Shown here in pieces: positions 8,712 through 18,208 of a DNA stretch of 40,507 nucleotides; position 1 is the stretch's first letter, and the number at the start of each line of letters is the position of its first letter. The stretch comes from Microbacterium lacus (lineage in GTDB: Bacteria > Actinomycetota > Actinomycetes > Actinomycetales > Microbacteriaceae): the NCBI RefSeq assembly GCF_002812805.1, contig NZ_NMUM01000036.1:1-40507 (forward strand). Direction: 5' to 3'. The notes below the pieces were generated by a model. It was given only the letters and a program-made list of their open reading frames with translations. It did not search any database and had not been told where the DNA came from. The position numbers and the translations under genes are program-made.

Positions 8712-9305
8712 TCAGAGGGTCGCGAGGATGTCCTCCATCGTCGTGATCTCGGTGGTCTGCGAGGCGATGATGTTCTCCGCCAGGGCGACCACATCGGCGT
8801 TCTCGCCGTCGTCGATCTGCGTCTGCGCCATCTCGATCGCGCCTTCGTGGTGCACGATCATCTGCTCCAGGAACAGGCGCGACGCCTCCACGCCGGTGGC
8901 GCCCTCCAGCGCCTCCATGTCGGTGTTCGACATCATTCCCCCGTGATCCATACCGTCCATCTCGCCCATCGGCGTGCCCCACTCCTCAAGCCACGACTCC
9001 ATCAGCTCGATTTCGGGGCCTTGCGCGGCTTTGATCTGCTCGGCGAGGCTCAGCACGCGGTCATCGATGCCGTCCTTGGCGAGGATCATGTCGGCCATCT
9101 CGACGGCCTGTTCGTGGTGCGGGACCATCATCATCGTGAACTGCATGTCTGCGGAGTTCACATCGGCGGCAGGGGATGCCGAGGACGATGAGCCCATCCC
9201 GGGCATGTTGTCCATGCCGCCACCGGTCGTGGTGCCAGCGCAGCCGGCGAGAGCGAGCAGGGCGGTCAGGGTGATCGCGGCGGTCGCCGCGGCACGGTTC
9301 TTCAT
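8712..9305 (-). CDS. DUF305 lipoprotein, block A
   Basis: A 197-residue lipoprotein: signal peptide with lipobox LAGC, a short Met/Ser-rich linker (GGGMDNMPGMGSS), then two DUF305 four-helix repeats. Each repeat carries the conserved His pair, MMMVPHHEQAVEMA in the first and IVHHEGAIEMAQ in the second. A Met/His-rich loop (MGEMDGMDHGGMM) joins them. DUF305 proteins recur in copper and silver resistance clusters and are thought to bind metal outside the cytoplasmic membrane; binding here is inferred from the His and Met content. The start is supported by GAGGAGAA just upstream. The upstream neighbour is the DUF6153 gene. Confidence 0.9.
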   Translation of the reverse strand: MKNRAAATAAITLTALLALAGCAGTTTGGGMDNMPGMGSSSSASPAADVNSADMQFTMMMVPHHEQAVEMADMILAKDGIDDRVLSLAEQIKAAQGPEIELMESWLEEWGTPMGEMDGMDHGGMMSNTDMEALEGATGVEASRLFLEQMIVHHEGAIEMAQTQIDDGENADVVALAENIIASQTTEITTMEDILATL

Positions 9306-9357
9306 CAGGTTCTCCTCAGTCGTTTGTGAGCGCACGAACCGGTGTGTCCGGGCGTGA

Positions 9358-9400
9358 AAGTGCTGAGCCCACCCGCGGGACGGGTCGGCTGCGAGCACCT
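9358..9400 (-). other. Nested RNA hairpin after the DUF6153 stop, block A
   Basis: On the minus strand, AGGTGCT (9394-9400) pairs with AGCACTT (9358-9364) with one G-U pair, enclosing a second hairpin ACCCG-TCCCG-CGGGT (9371-9385). It starts right after the stop codon of the DUF6153 gene. A larger structure occupies the same place in block B (28270-28340). There is no T-run. It could trim or stabilise the transcript between cistrons. Confidence 0.3.
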
Positions 9401-9401
9401 C

Positions 9402-9842
9402 TCAGGTGCGACTGATGCAGAGAACGAGCAGAGACGGGGGTCTAGGAAGGGCAGTGCTAGGGGCGATCAGGGTAGGGCCGGCGCGCAGCGCGGCCCCCCA
9501 GGTGTGGCCCACGCGAGGGAGGAAGAGCAGTAACGCCACGAAGAGCAGCGCGAGGACGCAGGTCATCGCCAGCATGCTGGTATGCCCGCCGCAGTCCACG
9601 CACTCCCCGTCCGTCGACGGCTGGGGCGTGCCGTGGTCGGCCACGGCCACGGCCGCGCCAGCGGTGCCGTGTTCGTGGATCGCCGACGACGCGGGCGTTG
9701 ACGTCTCGGCGTGACTGTTCAGAGAGTGCATCGCGAGCAGCCCGACGATGATCGCGGTGGTGACGGCGATGAGTAGCAGCAGCGAGTGGCCGAGCCCACG
9801 CGGGCCAGGACGCAGGCGTTGCGCCAGAGCGATCATCGACAT
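9402..9842 (-). CDS. DUF6153 family membrane protein, block A
   Basis: A 146-residue protein with two membrane helices (about 20-40, LLLLIAVTTAIIVGLLAMHS; about 93-112, AMTCVLALLFVALLLF). The loop between them is probably extracytoplasmic and holds HEHG, a Cys pair in GECVDCGG and His/Met residues next to helix 2 (HTSMLAMTC), all possible metal ligands. The C-terminus ends in RPPSLLVLCISRT, nearly the same as in the block B paralogue. Function is unknown. The start is fixed by a strong GGGAGGTGAC ribosome site directly before the ATG. It lies 31 bases after the broken copA-like gene and before DUF305, a recurring order in this window. Confidence 0.85.
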   Translation of the reverse strand: MSMIALAQRLRPGPRGLGHSLLLLIAVTTAIIVGLLAMHSLNSHAETSTPASSAIHEHGTAGAAVAVADHGTPQPSTDGECVDCGGHTSMLAMTCVLALLFVALLLFLPRVGHTWGAALRAGPTLIAPSTALPRPPSLLVLCISRT

Positions 9843-9873
9843 GTCACCTCCCTCGCTTCCCAGGGTAAACGGA

Positions 9874-11384
9874 TCAGGCGGGCTGACGTGTGCGGGATAT
9901 AGGGGTGGCTGCGGCGACCGACGCGGTGGCGTGGGCGCGGAAGCGTCGCAGCCGGAGGCTGTTGGTGACCACAAACACAGACGAGAACGCCATCGCGGCG
10001 GCCGCGATTAGCGGGTTCAGCAGGCCGAGCATCGCCAGTGGGATCGCGGCGATGTTGTACGCGAACGCCCAGAACAGGTTTCCCTTGATGGTGCCCAGGG
10101 TTCGGCGGGCCAGCCGGATCGCATCCGCCACCACGAGCAGGTCACCGGAGACGATCGTGATGTCACTCGCAGCGATCGCCGCATCCGTCCCGCCGCCCAT
10201 CGCCACCCCGAGATCCGCCGCGGCGAGGGCCGCGGCATCGTTCACGCCATCGCCGACCATCGCCACCACACGCCGGGAGGCATGCAGCTGCCGGATCGCT
10301 TCGAGCTTCCCGGCAGGCGTGACTCCGGAGCGGACTTCGTCGATGCCGACGAGAGTGGCGATGTGTAGCGCCGCACCGGCGTTGTCGCCGGTGAGTAGTA
10401 CCGGCCGGAGCCCCAGCGCGCGGAATCGTGCGATCGCTTCGGCGCTGGTGGGCTTGACGGTGTCGGACACGGCGATCGTGCCCAGGAACTCGCCGTCGCG
10501 TGCAACCGCGATCACCGTCGCCCCGGCGGCTTCCAGGGCCTCAGCTTCGGTGCGGTGGGTGGCGGGGGCGTGGACGGACCATTGGTCCTCGACCCACAGG
10601 GGACGCCCGGCGACCACCACGGCGCCATCGATTACGGCTTGCACGCCGAACCCGACGTGCGACGTGAACCCCTCGGCAGGAGTCGGCGTGCCCTCCACCG
10701 CCGCGACGATTGCACGGGCGACGGGGTGTTCCGATCCCCACTCTGCGGCGGCGGCCGATGCTAGCAGGTCCTCGGAAGTGATGCCGGGTGCGGGGGAGAG
10801 CGTGGTGACGGACATGACACCGTTCGTGATGGTGCCGGTCTTGTCCAGCACGATGGTGTCGACCTGGCGGGTCTGCTCGAGCACCTGGGGTCCGCGGATC
10901 AGGATGCCCAGCTGCGACCCGCGGCCGGTGCCGACCAGCAGCGCCGTCGGTGTCGCCAACCCCAGAGCGTAGGGGCAGGCGATGATTAGGGTCGCGACGG
11001 CCGCGGTGAACGCGACCTCGAGCGACCCGCCGAGTAGCAGCCACCCGACGAACGCGATGATCGCCAGGACGATCACGATCGGAACGAACACGGCCGAGAC
11101 GCGGTCAGCGAGGCGCTGCACCTTGGCCTTGCCGGTTTGTGCTTCTTCCATCAGCCGTTGCATCCGCGCCAGCTCGGTGTCGGCGCCGACGCGGGTGATC
11201 TCCACGATCAGGCGCCCGCCGACGTTCACCGTAGCGCCGACCACGCGGGAACCCTTGGTGACCTCAATGGGGACGGATTCGCCCGTCAGCATGCTCGCGT
11301 CGATCGCGGATGCGCCGTCAACGACGAGCCCGTCGGAAGGGATCTTCTCCCCGGGGCGCACGACCACCTGATCGGCGACGGCTA
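9874..11384 (-). pseudogene. CopA-like Cu(I) ATPase, N-terminus lost to an IS and CPC mutated to CPY
   Basis: The sequence matches the intact CopA at 29880-32159 from the actuator domain to the C-terminus. It starts at about [17 protein letters not shown] and keeps [28 protein letters not shown] and the MAFSS helix 8 motif. Everything before 11384 (HMA domain, first helices and part of the actuator domain) is missing, replaced by the IS5-type remnant. The metal motif reads CPY at codons 10969-10977 where CPC is expected, one base change (TGC to TAC). Both defects should abolish copper transport. It lies in the same position relative to DUF6153 as the intact copy, so it is the decayed paralogue of copA. 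Confidence 0.9.
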
Positions 11385-11880
11385 GGGCATGTCTGACAAT
11401 TGCCGGGTCCAGGCGATGACGGCGTTGAGGATGACAGCGGCCCGGTAGGTGATCGCGAGTTTGTCGTAGCGGGTGGCGAGTCCTCGCCATTGCTTGATGT
11501 GGCAGTAGCGGCGCTCGATGACGTTGCGGCCCTTGTAGTCGGCGGCGTCGAGGCAGACGGGGCGTCCGCCGCGTGAGCCGCGGCGCTTGCGGTGGCCTTG
11601 CTGGTCGGACGGCTCGGGGATCACGGCCTTGATCCCGCGGGCGCGTAGATGCCCGCGGATCGCGCGGGATGAGTACGCCTTGTCACCCCGGACCGCGTCC
11701 GGACGAGTGCGGGGCCGGCCGACGGGACGGGCGACACGCAGGTGTCCCATCAGCGGCAGGAACATCGGCGAGTCCCCGGCCTGGCCTGCTGTCAGCAGCG
11801 CGACCAGCGGGAGCCCGTTGCCGTCGACGAGCTGGTGGATCTTCGTCGACAGGCCGCCTCGGGAGCGGCCGACCGCGTGA
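11385..11880 (-). mobile_element. IS5-family (IS427-like) element remnant with C-terminal transposase
   Basis: The minus-strand frame 11382-11924 encodes the C-terminal part of an IS427-group DDE transposase: HAVGRSRGGLSTKIHQLVD, then the second Asp in RGDKAY and the Glu in [22 protein letters not shown]. The N-terminal part with the first Asp is absent. One end, GGGCATGTCTGACAATTGCC from 11385, has the look of a terminal repeat and is flanked by CTA, consistent with a TA target. The other end is missing; the fragment runs straight into a truncated AraC gene at 11880/11881. The element is therefore a one-ended remnant left after a deletion. Confidence 0.85.
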
Positions 11881-12659
11881 TCAGGCGGCTCGCGCGTCGT
11901 TCCATCCGACTTGCCGGGATGCATCGGCGATCGGCAGGTCGGTTTCCTCGATCAGTCGCGTGAACTCCGTCAGGCGGGTCTCGATGAGGAACCGCATGGG
12001 GGCGACACCGACCTGCTGGGTGAAAACGCGTGTGAGATGGGCGCGGGAGACGGCCACCTCCGCGGCGAGCCTGCCGACCGTCCACGGCTCGGTCATGCGC
12101 GAGCGCAGCAGGACGACCGAGCGGCGCACGGGGCGAGCGATTGGCGGCTGCGCGAGCCGGCCGCGCACCGGGAGGACGAACCTCTCGGGCACGGCGCCGT
12201 CGTCGGCGAGCAGCGTCGGTAGGGCAATCTCGACGGCGCGGGAGAACAGAGAGATCAGTCGGGTGGTCGCGACCTCCGGCGGCGCGGTCTCGTTCACGAG
12301 GCTGATCTGGCGCCACAGCGGTTCGATGCGGTGCAGGATGTCCACGCCAGGCTGCAGCACGAGTGCCGAGCCGTCCCAGGCGTCAGGATGCACGCCCGGA
12401 CGGACGCCTCAATGTGTGCGGCGCCCTCGAGGACGTGGACGATCTTGGCGTGCCCAAACACGGCGCGGTGGATGCGTTCGGCGCGCACGCTCTCCACCGC
12501 CGACAACGGCGGACCGGCCGGCCGGCCAATAACGTAGCCGCGGCCGGTATCGTCACGATCCCGCAGGGGTGGGACCGCATCCCGTCCGATCAATGGCGCC
12601 GTCACGCGTTCATCGACACGACCAGTTCCGTGGCCTCCGGAAGGTTGCGCCGTGGTCAC
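11881..12659 (-). pseudogene. AraC-family regulator, frameshifted and 3'-truncated
   Basis: The first part reads in one frame from a GTG at 12659 (MTTAQPSGG... to HVLEGAAHIEASVRA), an AraC sensor domain. The rest continues in another frame (GSALVLQPGVDILHRIEPLW..., then the HTH WTVGRLAAEVAVSRAHLTRVF), so a frameshift lies around 12365-12395. The second HTH stops at VGWNDARAA where the IS5 remnant begins, so the usual last 25 or so residues are gone. The GTG start overlaps the multicopper oxidase stop as GTGA, showing it was the last gene of that operon. With both defects it is unlikely to work. Its original target is unknown. Confidence 0.85.
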
Positions 12660-14179
12660 GCCCGATAGCCGATGACAGTGGTCATGCCGGTTTCGGCGTG
12701 GTAGATGTTGTGGCAGTGGGCGACCCAGAGACCTGGGTTGTCAGCGTCGAAGTCGACGGTGAGGGTCTGCTTGGGCAGGATGATCGACGTGTCTTTCCGC
12801 GGGCCGCCACCTTCATGCTGGTAGGTGTGACCGTGTAGATGGAATGGGTGCCACATCTCGGTGTCATTAGTGATCGTGAACCGGACGCGTTCGCCTTCGC
12901 GGATCTCGTGCGCGCCGTCGAGGGGCTGATTCATATCGAACCGTCGCCCGTCGATGCCCCAGTCGTATTCGGCCATACCTCCGGTGAGAGTGATCGCCAC
13001 GGTCCGATCAGGCTGCCGTGAGGACAGCGCAACGCTGCTATCTGACGTCAGCAGCTGTGCGGTCCCGATCCGGCTGCTAGTGAGCTCCGGGATGCTCACA
13101 TCGGCCGTCGGTGCTGCCGCGGCGCTGCCGGTGCGGATGACGGCGAAGCCGCGGTCGCGCTTGCCTTCGGCTTGCGCGACGAGGGGAAACACGCCGTCGC
13201 CGAGGGTGAGGGTCGCGTCGTAGCGTTCGCCCATGCCGATGAGGATGCTGTCGACTTCGAGCGGTTCCACGGGGAAGCCGTCGGTATGGGTGATGGTGAG
13301 CGTGTGACCGCCGATGGCGAGGCGGAACGCGGTGTCGCTGCCGGCGTTGATGATCCGCAGCCGCACCTTCTCGCCGGCCCGCCCGGTGAACTGGGTGGGG
13401 TCAGCGGGGGGTTTCCCGTTGACGAGGTAGAGGGGGTAGTAGACGTCGCCGGCGTCGCCGCCGAGCAGATCGGAGGTGGCGCCCATGAGGGTGTTGCCCA
13501 TCCGCATGAACATGTCGCCCATCCCGCCCGTGTCACCCATCCCGGCGGACAGCTCGTCAAGGACGTCGTCGGGGGTGGCGGTGACGCCGTCGAGCCAGTC
13601 GTCGAGGATGATGACCCACTCGTCCTCGTACCCGCCGGGCTCGGCGGGGTCCTCGACGATCAGCGCCCCGTACAGGCCACGGTCCAGCTGCACCCCGACG
13701 TGGGGGTGGAACCAGTAGGTGCCGGGATCGGGCGCGATGAACTCGTAGTCGAAACTGGCCCCGGCCTTGATGGGCTGCTGGGTGACCGGCGGGACGCCGT
13801 CCATGTCGTTGCGCAGCGCGAGCCCGTGCCAGTGCACGGAGGTGTCCGCCTCGAGCTGGTTCCGGACGGTGGCCTTCAGAGTGTCTCCGGCGCCGAGACG
13901 GATCACGGGCGCCGGAACAGACCCGAACGCCCAGGTCGGCGCGGTCGCCCCGGCTAGGTCCAGCACGGTCGGGGCGGCGGTGAGGGTCGCGGTGGTGACC
14001 TTCCCGGTGCCGCCGCGGCGCCGCTCGGCGCCTTGGACCTGGGCGCCGTCGGGCTGCACCCAGTTCGCCGCCGGCGCGCAGGATGCCAGCGCGACCGTCG
14101 CGACGGCGCCAATGCTGACGCCGAGGAACCCTCGCCGAGTTAGGAGGAAGCGGGGGCGTGGGGCGGGCGACGGGTTCAT
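12656..14179 (-). CDS. Multicopper oxidase, Tat-exported lipoprotein
   Basis: A 507-residue, three-cupredoxin-domain oxidase of the CueO/CopA type. A twin-arginine signal (TRRGFLG, residues 14-20) leads to a lipobox LASC at 31-34, so the enzyme is folded inside, exported by Tat and probably anchored outside. All copper-binding motifs are present: HWH at 116-118, WFHPH, HPFHLHGH and the C-terminal HCHNIYHAETGM with His-Cys-His and an axial Met. A Met-rich stretch (MGDTGGMGDMFMRMGNTLMG) between domains is typical of cuprous oxidases and probably recruits Cu(I). Expected reaction: oxidation of Cu(I) to Cu(II) with reduction of O2 to water. The start overlaps the EamA gene stop (ATGA), and its stop overlaps the AraC start. 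Confidence 0.94.
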   Translation of the reverse strand: MNPSPAPRPRFLLTRRGFLGVSIGAVATVALASCAPAANWVQPDGAQVQGAERRRGGTGKVTTATLTAAPTVLDLAGATAPTWAFGSVPAPVIRLGAGDTLKATVRNQLEADTSVHWHGLALRNDMDGVPPVTQQPIKAGASFDYEFIAPDPGTYWFHPHVGVQLDRGLYGALIVEDPAEPGGYEDEWVIILDDWLDGVTATPDDVLDELSAGMGDTGGMGDMFMRMGNTLMGATSDLLGGDAGDVYYPLYLVNGKPPADPTQFTGRAGEKVRLRIINAGSDTAFRLAIGGHTLTITHTDGFPVEPLEVDSILIGMGERYDATLTLGDGVFPLVAQAEGKRDRGFAVIRTGSAAAAPTADVSIPELTSSRIGTAQLLTSDSSVALSSRQPDRTVAITLTGGMAEYDWGIDGRRFDMNQPLDGAHEIREGERVRFTITNDTEMWHPFHLHGHTYQHEGGGPRKDTSIILPKQTLTVDFDADNPGLWVAHCHNIYHAETGMTTVIGYRA

Positions 14180-15195
14180 CGTTGTTTCCTTTCCGGCCGG
14201 GAGCGCGGGCCGTGGTTTTCGTCAGGGAGGCCGTCCGGGTCGGACGTCGCATGATCGGCGGAGGCTCGTGGGGCACGATTGCCGGTTGCCGTGACGGCCG
14301 AGGGCTCTGAGCGCCTGGATCCGATGGCGAGCAACGCCATTGCGATCAGCACGATCACGGTCCCGATCCAGCCCCACAGGCCCGGGTCCTCGCGCAGGAT
14401 CAGCAGCGACAGCAGGATCCCGAAGACCGGCACGAGCAGCGTCCACGCGGCGAGGAGGTCGAGCCGGGCACGTCCGATCTCGGTGAACCAGGCGACCGTG
14501 GTGGCGGCGGTGCCGACCAGTGATAGGAACAGCAGGGTGAGGATGAACCGGATGTTCCAGTCGATCGTGGGCGGCCCTTCTGTGACGGCTGCGGTGCCGG
14601 CGAGGATCGCACCTCCGATGAGCAGCTGAGCTGCCGCCACGATTCGGACGTCTGCGTGCACGATCCGGCCGATGAGGGTGCCGGCGGTGATCGCGGCGGC
14701 GGAGGTCAGTGAGAGCCACGCTCCGGTGCCGAGCCCGGAGGGAAGGACGATGATGAGTAGGCCGGTGAAGCCCAGGCCGATCGCGGCGATCGCGGCGGGG
14801 GTGGGACGCTCGCGGTAGAGCCACCACGCGGGCAGCAGGATCAGGATTGGCTGCGCGTTGGCGAGCACCGAGGCGATCCCGGTCGACAGTCCGGTCGCGG
14901 CGACGAACATCGTCGTGAATGCCAGGGCGATGTTCACCAGTCCGAGGCAGCCGATCAGTGCCCATGTCTTCGGGTCGCGGGGAAGAGGTGCCCGCTGGAT
15001 GCCGGCGACGGTTGCGAGCGCGACCCCGGCGATGAGGGCTCTCAGTGCCGCGAGCCACAGCGGCGGGGCGTCTTGCAGGCCGACGGTGATCGCGACGAAG
15101 CACGACCCCCAGGCGAGCGTGACCCACAGCATCCGCAGCGGTCGGGGGTGCCCGTGCCGGCTGGCGTCCGCGAGGGGGCGGACGACGGTGTTCAC
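14176..15195 (-). CDS. EamA/DMT-family transporter
   Basis: A 339-residue polytopic protein with about ten membrane helices in two EamA repeats (for example LWVTLAWGSCFVAITVGLQD and TSAAAITAGTLIGRIVHADV). Family members export metabolites such as amino acids or drugs; the substrate here cannot be read from sequence. The start is the GTG at 15195, which overlaps the stop of the preceding small gene as GTGA; the longer frame upstream is out of character. The C-terminal tail (about 35 residues, basic and Pro/Asp-rich) is cytoplasmic. Its stop overlaps the oxidase start as ATGA, so it is translated with the copper oxidase. Confidence 0.88.
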   Translation of the reverse strand: MNTVVRPLADASRHGHPRPLRMLWVTLAWGSCFVAITVGLQDAPPLWLAALRALIAGVALATVAGIQRAPLPRDPKTWALIGCLGLVNIALAFTTMFVAATGLSTGIASVLANAQPILILLPAWWLYRERPTPAAIAAIGLGFTGLLIIVLPSGLGTGAWLSLTSAAAITAGTLIGRIVHADVRIVAAAQLLIGGAILAGTAAVTEGPPTIDWNIRFILTLLFLSLVGTAATTVAWFTEIGRARLDLLAAWTLLVPVFGILLSLLILREDPGLWGWIGTVIVLIAMALLAIGSRRSEPSAVTATGNRAPRASADHATSDPDGLPDENHGPRSRPERKQR

Positions 15196-15416
15196 GACGA
15201 CTCTCGCGTGTCGGTCCCGCTGTCGCCCCCGTGGCGTCGATGATTCGAGTCGTGGGCGCCGGTGTGGTGGCGGTGGCCGAACAGGTGCATGGCGGCCATG
15301 CCGATGATCGCGACGTAGGGCAGCACTGCGACGACGTGGGGAAGGTGGTCGATGAACAGGTAGATCGCGATCCCGAGCACGGAGATCCCGATGATCAGCC
15401 ACGCCGTCACAGGCAT
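15192..15416 (-). CDS. Small DUF2933-like membrane protein with His-rich tail
   Basis: A 74-residue protein with two hydrophobic helices (AWLIIGISVLGIAIYLFID; VVAVLPYVAIIGMAAMHLF) and a short tail rich in His (HRHHTGAHDSNHRRHGG). The size, two helices and terminal HLFGHRHH motif match small DUF2933-type proteins that often accompany copper oxidases and metal ATPases. Function is unknown; the tail could bind metal on either side of the membrane. It is preceded by GAPDH at 48 bases and overlaps the EamA gene by four bases. There is no strong ribosome site; the ATG at 15416 gives the complete first helix. Confidence 0.75.
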   Translation of the reverse strand: MPVTAWLIIGISVLGIAIYLFIDHLPHVVAVLPYVAIIGMAAMHLFGHRHHTGAHDSNHRRHGGDSGTDTRESS

Positions 15417-15464
15417 CCGTCGCCGCGGGTCGCCTTCGCCGGGACGTCGGCGGGCGGTTGGTGG

Positions 15465-16523
15465 TCACCGGTCATGGTCGGGCTCCTCCGCCGGTGTGAG
15501 GAAGTCCTGGCGCATGCCGAGGCTCTCGTCGGTGAGGCGGATCGAGGTCGCGGCGTCGGGGACGGTGCCCGTCAGCGCGCGGATCGCGTCGATCGTCTCG
15601 GGCACGACGATGGCCTCGTTGTAGACCTGGTAGGCGAGGTAGGCCTCGCTGCCGTTCACGGTGACCAGGTCCTCCCACACGGCGACCTCCCACATGTCTC
15701 CCCGGGGGCGGCCGAGATCGCGCATCAGCTCGACGGTGGAGTTGAGGGCGACCAGGCCATCGGACATCCGGATGAACGCGATGCGGGGCGCGGCGCGCAG
15801 GGCGTCCAGCACCTCGTCGCGGGTCGCCTCCCGGGTCAGTTGTAGCGTCCAGTAGTGGCTGTGGGTCTGCGTGTGGGCGCCTTTGGCGGCGATGGTGACG
15901 ACATCGAGTCCGGGGAGCACGGTCTGTGCGTCGGGGCCCTGATGAGAGGGGATGGTCGGTTCTGGGACCATCGTGTTCATGATCCCGCCGAGGTGCGATT
16001 CCCACGGGTCGGTGGCGCGGCGGATGAGCACCCCACGGGCGCGCAGCAGGAGTCCGGCCGCATCCAGCGCGCCGAGGATCCGCACGATGCTGGTGGTGTT
16101 GCAGGAGACCACCCGGGTGCTGTCCCTGCCGATGGCGCTGGCGTAGTTGGCTTGGGCGACGAAGGAGTGGCCGGTGGTGGAGTGGGACTCGCCGCCTTGG
16201 AGCACTGCCTTGACGCCGAGGGCGCGGTAGCGCTCCAGGTTTCCCGCTGCCACATGCTTGGGGGTGGTGTCGACGACGACGTCGCACTGCGCGAGAAGGT
16301 CGTCGAGCACTCCCTGTGCGGGCACGTCGGCGCCCCGCATGGCCTGCTGCGCCTCGATGGTGGAGGCGAACACGGGCAGGCGGTTCGCTGCGGACTTGAT
16401 CCGCCAGTCGGTGGCGATGTCCGCGACGCCGACCAGGTCCATGTCCGACTGCAGCAGGACCGCGTCGGCGACGCGCTTGCCGATGACGCCGTAGCCGTTG
16501 ACGCCGACTCGAATGGTGTTCAT
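15465..16523 (-). CDS. Type II (archaeal-like) glyceraldehyde-3-phosphate dehydrogenase
   Basis: A 352-residue NAD(P)-dependent dehydrogenase of the archaeal type II class, not the usual bacterial GapA. Rossmann start VGVNGYGVIGKRVADAV at residues 6-22; catalytic Cys141 in SCNTTSIVR; VDTTPKH and the C-terminal IRALTG/TDESLG region are typical of the class. Reaction: glyceraldehyde-3-phosphate + Pi + NAD(P) to 1,3-bisphosphoglycerate. The start at MNTIRV fits the Rossmann fold; upstream codons are non-native. It follows the UbiB-like gene by 38 bases inside a long minus-strand operon. Because bacterial GAPDH is a known target of copper poisoning, a second, unrelated isozyme in a copper island may be a tolerant substitute; that role is inference. 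Confidence 0.88.
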   Translation of the reverse strand: MNTIRVGVNGYGVIGKRVADAVLLQSDMDLVGVADIATDWRIKSAANRLPVFASTIEAQQAMRGADVPAQGVLDDLLAQCDVVVDTTPKHVAAGNLERYRALGVKAVLQGGESHSTTGHSFVAQANYASAIGRDSTRVVSCNTTSIVRILGALDAAGLLLRARGVLIRRATDPWESHLGGIMNTMVPEPTIPSHQGPDAQTVLPGLDVVTIAAKGAHTQTHSHYWTLQLTREATRDEVLDALRAAPRIAFIRMSDGLVALNSTVELMRDLGRPRGDMWEVAVWEDLVTVNGSEAYLAYQVYNEAIVVPETIDAIRALTGTVPDAATSIRLTDESLGMRQDFLTPAEEPDHDR

Positions 16524-16561
16524 GTGCGTGCCTTTCTGATGAGGGATGGGAGCCGCGGCGG

Positions 16562-18207
<1,646 letters not shown>

Positions 18208-18208
<1 letters not shown>

